A stretch of DNA of 64,000 nt from Macrotrachela quadricornifera. Lineage: Eukaryota; Rotifera; Eurotatoria; Philodinida; Philodinidae. Positions within the stretch are counted from its first letter, which is position 1. Every line of letters starts with the position of its first letter. Below, in pieces: positions 59,243 through 64,000 of the stretch. The position numbers and the translations under genes were made by a program. The notes beneath the pieces were generated by a model. The model saw only the letters and a list, made by a program, of their open reading frames with translations, did no database searches and was not told where the DNA came from. Location: positions 96,492 through 160,491 of the forward strand of contig JAJEKB010020179.1 in assembly GCA_022393335.1 (NCBI GenBank), written 5' to 3'.

Positions 59243-59399
59243 TAAAGACACAAAGACAAAACGAAAAAAAAATAGGTAAACAATTTTTCACTCACATCAA
59301 TTTTTTATTTAAACAACTTCAATATTTCTCTTTTAGAGTGTGTTTCATAAACACAATAATATATTCGAAAAAATATTATTACTATTACATCTAAACACT

Positions 59400-61238
59400 A
59401 TGACAACACGTATAAAAGCACATTATCAACACGAGGGAGAACTTTTTGTTCAAAAAAAAAGACACGTCCCTCCGGATATGACCACGACAGTCTGTAAAAT
59501 GGTGCGGGATGATATGCCAGATCAACATTCAGAATTTTTTACTCACTTAAGTTATTTCGCTATCGCTACTATTGATACTGATGGAAGACCTTGGGCAACA
59601 ATTATTGTTGGTTCACCTACAACACTCATTTATGCTGTATCTCCAATTCAATTAAATGTTTCTGCTGTTCTACCAGAAGGTGATCCATTTTTATCCAGTG
59701 TAGTCAATACAGTTAATACAACTACTCGTTATTTCGCTGGACTTGGCGTAGACTTTAGCAATCGTCGAAGAAACAAAGTAGCAGGACTTATTGCTTCCTC
59801 GAATGCAGAGAACAATACTCTCAATATGTCTCTAATAACCAATGAAAGTGTGGGAAATTGTCCAAAATATATTACGGTTCGAAAATTAGAATATTATAAA
59901 AGACATCCACAAATAGGAGCTGACTATCGAAATTCAGAAAATATTTCGTTAAATCAAGAATGTTTAGATATTATTAATCAAGCTAGTACTATTTTTCTAG
60001 CTACTCGTCACATTAACAATGTTTCTGACAATACTGCAGATCTTGGATTGAACCATCGTGGTGGACCTTCTGGATTTGTTCGAACTTATGAAGAAAATGG
60101 AAATACATATATTATTATTCCAGATTATTCAGGAAATCGATTCTATCAATCTCTTGGAAATATTGAAAGTGATAGAGTTGCTGGTGTTGTATTTCCTTGC
60201 TTCACTACTGGTGATATGCTTCATGTAACCGGTATTGCTGAAAATATTTATGATGATGAAGCCGAACGTATTATGCCTCGTGTTACTTTAATTACTAGAA
60301 TTAAAGTGAATGGATATGTATGGATTAAGGAGGCTCTCAATCTCAAATTACTTTCTCCTGAACAATATTCTTCATATAATCCACCTGTTCGCTATCTTGC
60401 CAACGAACTCGAGAAAATGAAAAAACCTTCGAAATCAGCAAGCACTGGCGCTACCTTAGTAGATATTAAAAAACTAACTCAAAATATTTCAAAATTTACA
60501 TTTGAATTAGAAGAAAATGTTTCATTCAAACCTGGAGGATTCGTTATCTTCGATTTTGCGACTTTGATTCAACCAGGATATCAACACATGAATAATGACA
60601 ATCCTCAATCGCTTAATGATGACTATATTCGAACATGGACTATTTCTTCATCTCCTACATTTGAACCAAATACAAATATGTTTCAAACTACAAATAAAGT
60701 ATCATGTACAATCAAGCATTTACCCATGGGTACCATATCATCTTTTCTACATTCTCGTTCGAATGATCAGCAACCACCATTAATGTGCAAATTCATTGGT
60801 GTGGGAGGTGAATTCACATGCTTTGATGATTCTAATCAAGCTCCTCAAAAGCTCTTATTTCTCGCTGGTGGTGTTGGTATTACACCCTTCTTTGCTATGC
60901 TTGAAGGTTTATCTCAAACTAAACAGAAAGTTGATGTTGTCGTTTTATTAGCTGGTCGTGGTGATGAAATAAATCTACTCACGAACTTTATCTCATCTCC
61001 TATTGTTTCAAGCATATCCATGTTTGATTCTACTGGTGCCAATGCTCCTACCGAATCTGGCTCCCCTAATATATACAATAGAAGAATACAATTGAGTGAC
61101 TTAATCAATGTTTCAGATTTAATTAATAGATGCGTTTATATTTGTGGACCTTCCCAATTTATGATTGATACTAGTTCATGGTTAAACAAAGCTGGTGTTA
61201 AATCCAATCAAATCAAGATGGAATCTTTCTTCTTTTAA
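59400..61238 (+). CDS. PNPOx-like flavin barrel fused to ferredoxin-reductase-like domain
   Basis: A 612-aa intronless coding region from ATG 59400; the frame is open back to 59340 but without ATG. Residues ~10-300 hold FMN-binding split-barrel sequence of the pyridoxamine-phosphate-oxidase type: YFAIATIDTDGRPWATIIVG (51-70) and LGLNHRGGPSGFVRTYEENG (215-234). Residues ~350-612 are an FNR-type oxidoreductase: RTWTISSSP (411-419, FAD), FLAGGVGITPFF (NAD(P)H-binding, ~487-498) and YICGPSQFM (~580-588). There is no C-terminal 2Fe-2S domain. The likely job is moving electrons from NAD(P)H through flavin to an unknown substrate. The arrangement is familiar from bacterial and fungal proteins, so horizontal acquisition is plausible. 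AATAAA at 61314-61319. Confidence 0.82.
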   Translation: MTTRIKAHYQHEGELFVQKKRHVPPDMTTTVCKMVRDDMPDQHSEFFTHLSYFAIATIDTDGRPWATIIVGSPTTLIYAVSPIQLNVSAVLPEGDPFLSSVVNTVNTTTRYFAGLGVDFSNRRRNKVAGLIASSNAENNTLNMSLITNESVGNCPKYITVRKLEYYKRHPQIGADYRNSENISLNQECLDIINQASTIFLATRHINNVSDNTADLGLNHRGGPSGFVRTYEENGNTYIIIPDYSGNRFYQSLGNIESDRVAGVVFPCFTTGDMLHVTGIAENIYDDEAERIMPRVTLITRIKVNGYVWIKEALNLKLLSPEQYSSYNPPVRYLANELEKMKKPSKSASTGATLVDIKKLTQNISKFTFELEENVSFKPGGFVIFDFATLIQPGYQHMNNDNPQSLNDDYIRTWTISSSPTFEPNTNMFQTTNKVSCTIKHLPMGTISSFLHSRSNDQQPPLMCKFIGVGGEFTCFDDSNQAPQKLLFLAGGVGITPFFAMLEGLSQTKQKVDVVVLLAGRGDEINLLTNFISSPIVSSISMFDSTGANAPTESGSPNIYNRRIQLSDLINVSDLINRCVYICGPSQFMIDTSSWLNKAGVKSNQIKMESFFF

Positions 61239-61897
61239 AAAAGAAGTTTTTAAATTTGTATAAAGTGCATTTAGTGAAATAGTCTTAAAAAATATTACTT
61301 TTCGTTGTATTTTAATAAATTTCATACAATATAAATTTAACTTTTGTATATATTAAGAGAACTTCATCCTCTTGTTTCGTGATTGAAAATATTAAGATCA
61401 AGAGCAACTTACATGAAACGAACAATTTTTAAAAGTGAAGAAACTAAAGAGGAAAATCAATGAAATATTACAAGTGGTTTTCACTTGCGTATGAGAAGCA
61501 TCTATTTTTTTTCTTTTTTTGTTCTGTAGTATGTTTTTATGTATAAACTGAAGATTCATAATGGCAGCAAACATATTGGTAGGTATGTTTGAATGAAATA
61601 TGTTGGCACATTACTATTGAATTAAGAAAAACGAAACTACATATCTATGTGATATTACTAACTTGATCAAAAGTAACTCGTAACTGTATAGAATATTTGT
61701 AAAATGCATCACTATCAGATACTACTTGTTTATCTAAGATATTGTTGAGAGATTAGTTAATTAAGACTTTATTCAATTTCATGTTTCCAGCCATAGTGAA
61801 TTTTTGGAAATTACCAGTGTTCACATGTATATTTCTTCTATGACCGCTGTTTAAGTGATCATACATTGAACGACTTTATAGTCATTATACCTATCTT
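61239..61897. other. Intergenic, no gene seen
   Basis: Downstream of the oxidoreductase gene and its polyadenylation signal. No coding frame or repeat was recognised. Confidence 0.35.
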
Positions 61898-62047
61898 TGA
61901 CCAATTTTTTAGCTATTGAATCATACAACTCAGCAGTATTTAGAGGAAAAAGATTCGAAACATCAAATACTAATATTTTTTCATCTAATAATATTGATGA
62001 TGTATAAGAATGTTGCTTATTATTCATTTTTTCAGTAGATAACCATC
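61898..62047 (-). pseudogene. Second decayed Kelch repeat fragment
   Basis: Minus strand reads WLSTEKMNNKQHSYTSSILL then DEKILVFD and LNTAELYD, spaced like one Kelch repeat (W..T..M....H.yTaS.L..GKiLV...TAELYD) but with the glycine pair lost. No adjoining repeats. A remnant of the same family as 54846-56445. Confidence 0.6.
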
Positions 62048-63647
62048 CTAAAATATAATATTGATGTTTATCAATAATACATTTATCTTCTGTAACTGAA
62101 TTATATATGAACATTCGACATCAAAATAGAAAGTTCTTAAAAGGGTTAATTTGTAGAAAAAAGTCACATTTTTCGAATATCTAAGAAAATTTCTCAATAT
62201 ACAAAAAAAAGCACTAGCTAGCCTTGCCAATTTTTCAATGCCTATAACCATCTTCTCTTGCAAAGAAATCATATTCTGATATTAAAAAAATGTTTCTTAT
62301 CAAACTCTGATTTGATGATCGACTATCTTGACAAATAAATAATTTAATCTCCTATGATATTCACAATTTTTCTGTACATAGAATAAAAATATAGATGGAA
62401 TGTATGTAATATTAATCACTAAAGGAATGAAACAAAAACTATCAGATAAACTTTAATCCTAAGTTTTTATTTCAATGTATACTGTCTTATCAGACAATTA
62501 GTTCTATTGTGACTTAGTTTAGTAAAGTGATAATTGTCTGTTTTTCCAGCAGTGTCCAAAAATTGGTAAACAGAAAATGGCACAATTCCCAAACGATACA
62601 GTGAAACTGTTATATATCCTACAAGAATTGAGAACTGATATACAATCCCTTCACAGTTCCTAGTAAATTTCTTCATATATTTCTAAAAAAGCAAGTGAAC
62701 ACATCAGACGAAAATGTCAAATTATTGATCTTCCTTCCCTTCAAATATCCTATATCTGATCAAAGAAATAAAATATAGTAATTCCAATGCTCAGGAACCG
62801 AGGAATTGAAGAGAACTATTGGACATTACCTATCTGAGAGACTGACATTCACATCATATCCCGTATATAAGTACAATTTAATATGTATATCCGCTTCTTA
62901 GATAGGTATTGTCTATTACTTCTGCCCAATTTCTGGGCTCCTCGTCGTAGGAATTAGTGTTTATCAGTTCGCCGGTGGGTTATGTGGTATCTTGAGAAAA
63001 TGAGAGTTACCAACTGATATTATAGTTTAATGTACTGATTCACTTTCTGAAACTATTTTAAGGAATTTACGAATAACTGTGAATAAATTGTATATCAGCT
63101 CCCAATTCTTTTAAGAAATATAACAGTTTCACTGTATCATTTGAAAATTAACAAAGAACAAAAGGAAAATGAATCGTACTTAATCGTGCAATATCAGATG
63201 AAGAAATCTGTTTAAAAATGTCTGTCTATCAATTTAGCTCGATTTACTATAGACTCAAAGATTTCTTAACCTAATACCAAACAGAAACATATTAGTTTTA
63301 TTAGATACAAATATATAAATGCACGAAGATAATAAAGTTTTACAACATAAGTGTACATTCTTTTAAATGTAAATATTTCTAACTATCATTCTACTGAAAT
63401 AAAATAGAACAAACGTTCAACATACATTTCACATTAAAAAAGCCATTATTGACAATAATATTGACAAGAAATGTATTTATTTTATACAAAATAGTAATAA
63501 GAACGAAATCATTCGGGTTCAGTAAATGGTGAAACTAATATTGTCTGTGTTTAAATCCAAGTTTAGAATGACACATATCAGATTATCTTATTTTTGTTAA
63601 AACGAAATGAAAGAATAGGAAACATACGATTATGATAAAGTGCGAAA
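62048..63647. other. Intergenic, no gene seen
   Basis: A+T-rich; open frames at 62048-62676 on the minus strand have no family resemblance. Confidence 0.35.
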
Positions 63648-63939
63648 TTAACGCACCCCTTCAAGAAATGTATCATTGATCCACTGCCCTTCTTGAACAG
63701 TTCCATTGGGATAAATCATTTTTCCAAATCCATGCTGTCTATCATTTGCCCAACTTCCTTCATATCGGCGTCCGTCGGACCAATAATATATTCCTTGACC
63801 ATGATACATATCATTTTTGAAAGATCCATTATATACTATATGTGTTGGACTCGAATCATCAGAATCTATTAACGTACCTGGTCCATCAATTGTACCGTTT
63901 CTAAATTTATCTTTCCATATATGTGCCTCCGTAGTACTT
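63648..63939 (-). CDS. MORN-repeat protein, last exon (5' part beyond window)
   Basis: An open frame of 96 full codons runs from a splice acceptor TTTTTTAG (63941-63940) to TAA at 63650-63648. It encodes MORN repeats: YNGSFKNDMYHGQGIYYW, then YEGSWANDRQHGFGKMIY and VQEGQWINDTFLEG, following YxGxWxNxxxHGxGxxxxxxG. MORN arrays bind phospholipids or scaffold membrane-cytoskeleton contacts. The reading frame enters at phase 2 and no ATG stands at the start, so earlier exons lie beyond 63940 and outside the window. No catalytic domain is visible in this part, so the whole protein's role stays open. Confidence 0.8.
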
Positions 63940-64000
63940 CTAAAAAAGAATAGAAAGCATCAGAGTTTTCACTCAAAATGTTACTATAGTAACTAAAGAT

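Overview
The window looks like a piece of bdelloid rotifer nuclear genome (Adineta/Rotaria type). This rests on strong A+T richness, eukaryotic GT-AG introns mostly 45-60 bp long, and gene families known to be expanded in bdelloids: ADP-ribosyltransferases (ARTs) with TPR tails, leucine-rich F-box proteins and Kelch-propeller membrane proteins. Genes that look acquired from microbes, transposons and foldback elements lie between them. No rRNA, CRISPR or convincing tRNA gene was seen.

Layout. 0-9 kb: a foldback repeat, a TMEM272-like membrane protein (minus), an intronless F-box protein (plus) and a three-exon isoprenoid-synthase-like gene (minus) with a foldback element in its second intron. 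9-16 kb: a long inverted repeat, a decayed mariner, a two-exon gene for a 74-aa Gly/Tyr-rich protein, and a PARP-like protein with H-Y-E residues. 16.9-21 kb: an ABCC4-like transporter (minus) whose first coding exon is only 4 nt. 21-29.9 kb: no firm gene, but a degenerate ATCGATT-rich satellite, a 1.2-kb terminal-inverted-repeat element inserted in it, a ~127-bp tandem repeat with an assembly gap, and an orphan promoter. 29.9-33.1 kb: a 1050-aa protein with a receiver-like domain, an ART domain and 13 TPRs (minus). 33-43 kb: transposon-rich, with a 0.6-kb inverted repeat, a 621-bp internally deleted piggyBac, a 2.1-kb broken piggyBac with intact ends, SINE-like pieces and foldbacks. 43.5-45.3 kb: an eight-exon fungal/bacterial-type MFS transporter. 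46-48 kb: a tRNA-derived SINE candidate and dispersed repeats. 48.2-49.4 kb: a WWE-ART fusion. 51.9-53.8 kb: a second F-box gene with a 19-nt exon. 54.8-62 kb: a membrane-anchored Kelch propeller, two decayed Kelch fragments, and a PNPOx-like/ferredoxin-reductase-like fusion. 63.6 kb to the end: the last exon of a MORN-repeat gene.

Most notable: three different ADP-ribosyltransferase architectures within 34 kb (PARP-like, receiver-ART-TPR, WWE-ART); two related piggyBac copies whose TTAA sites and TIRs can be read directly; a TIR element cleanly interrupting a satellite; and a TATATAAA + CATCATTCA core-promoter pair shared by an active-looking gene and an orphan exon. All splice models were deduced by eye from reading frames and splice signals, without transcript data.
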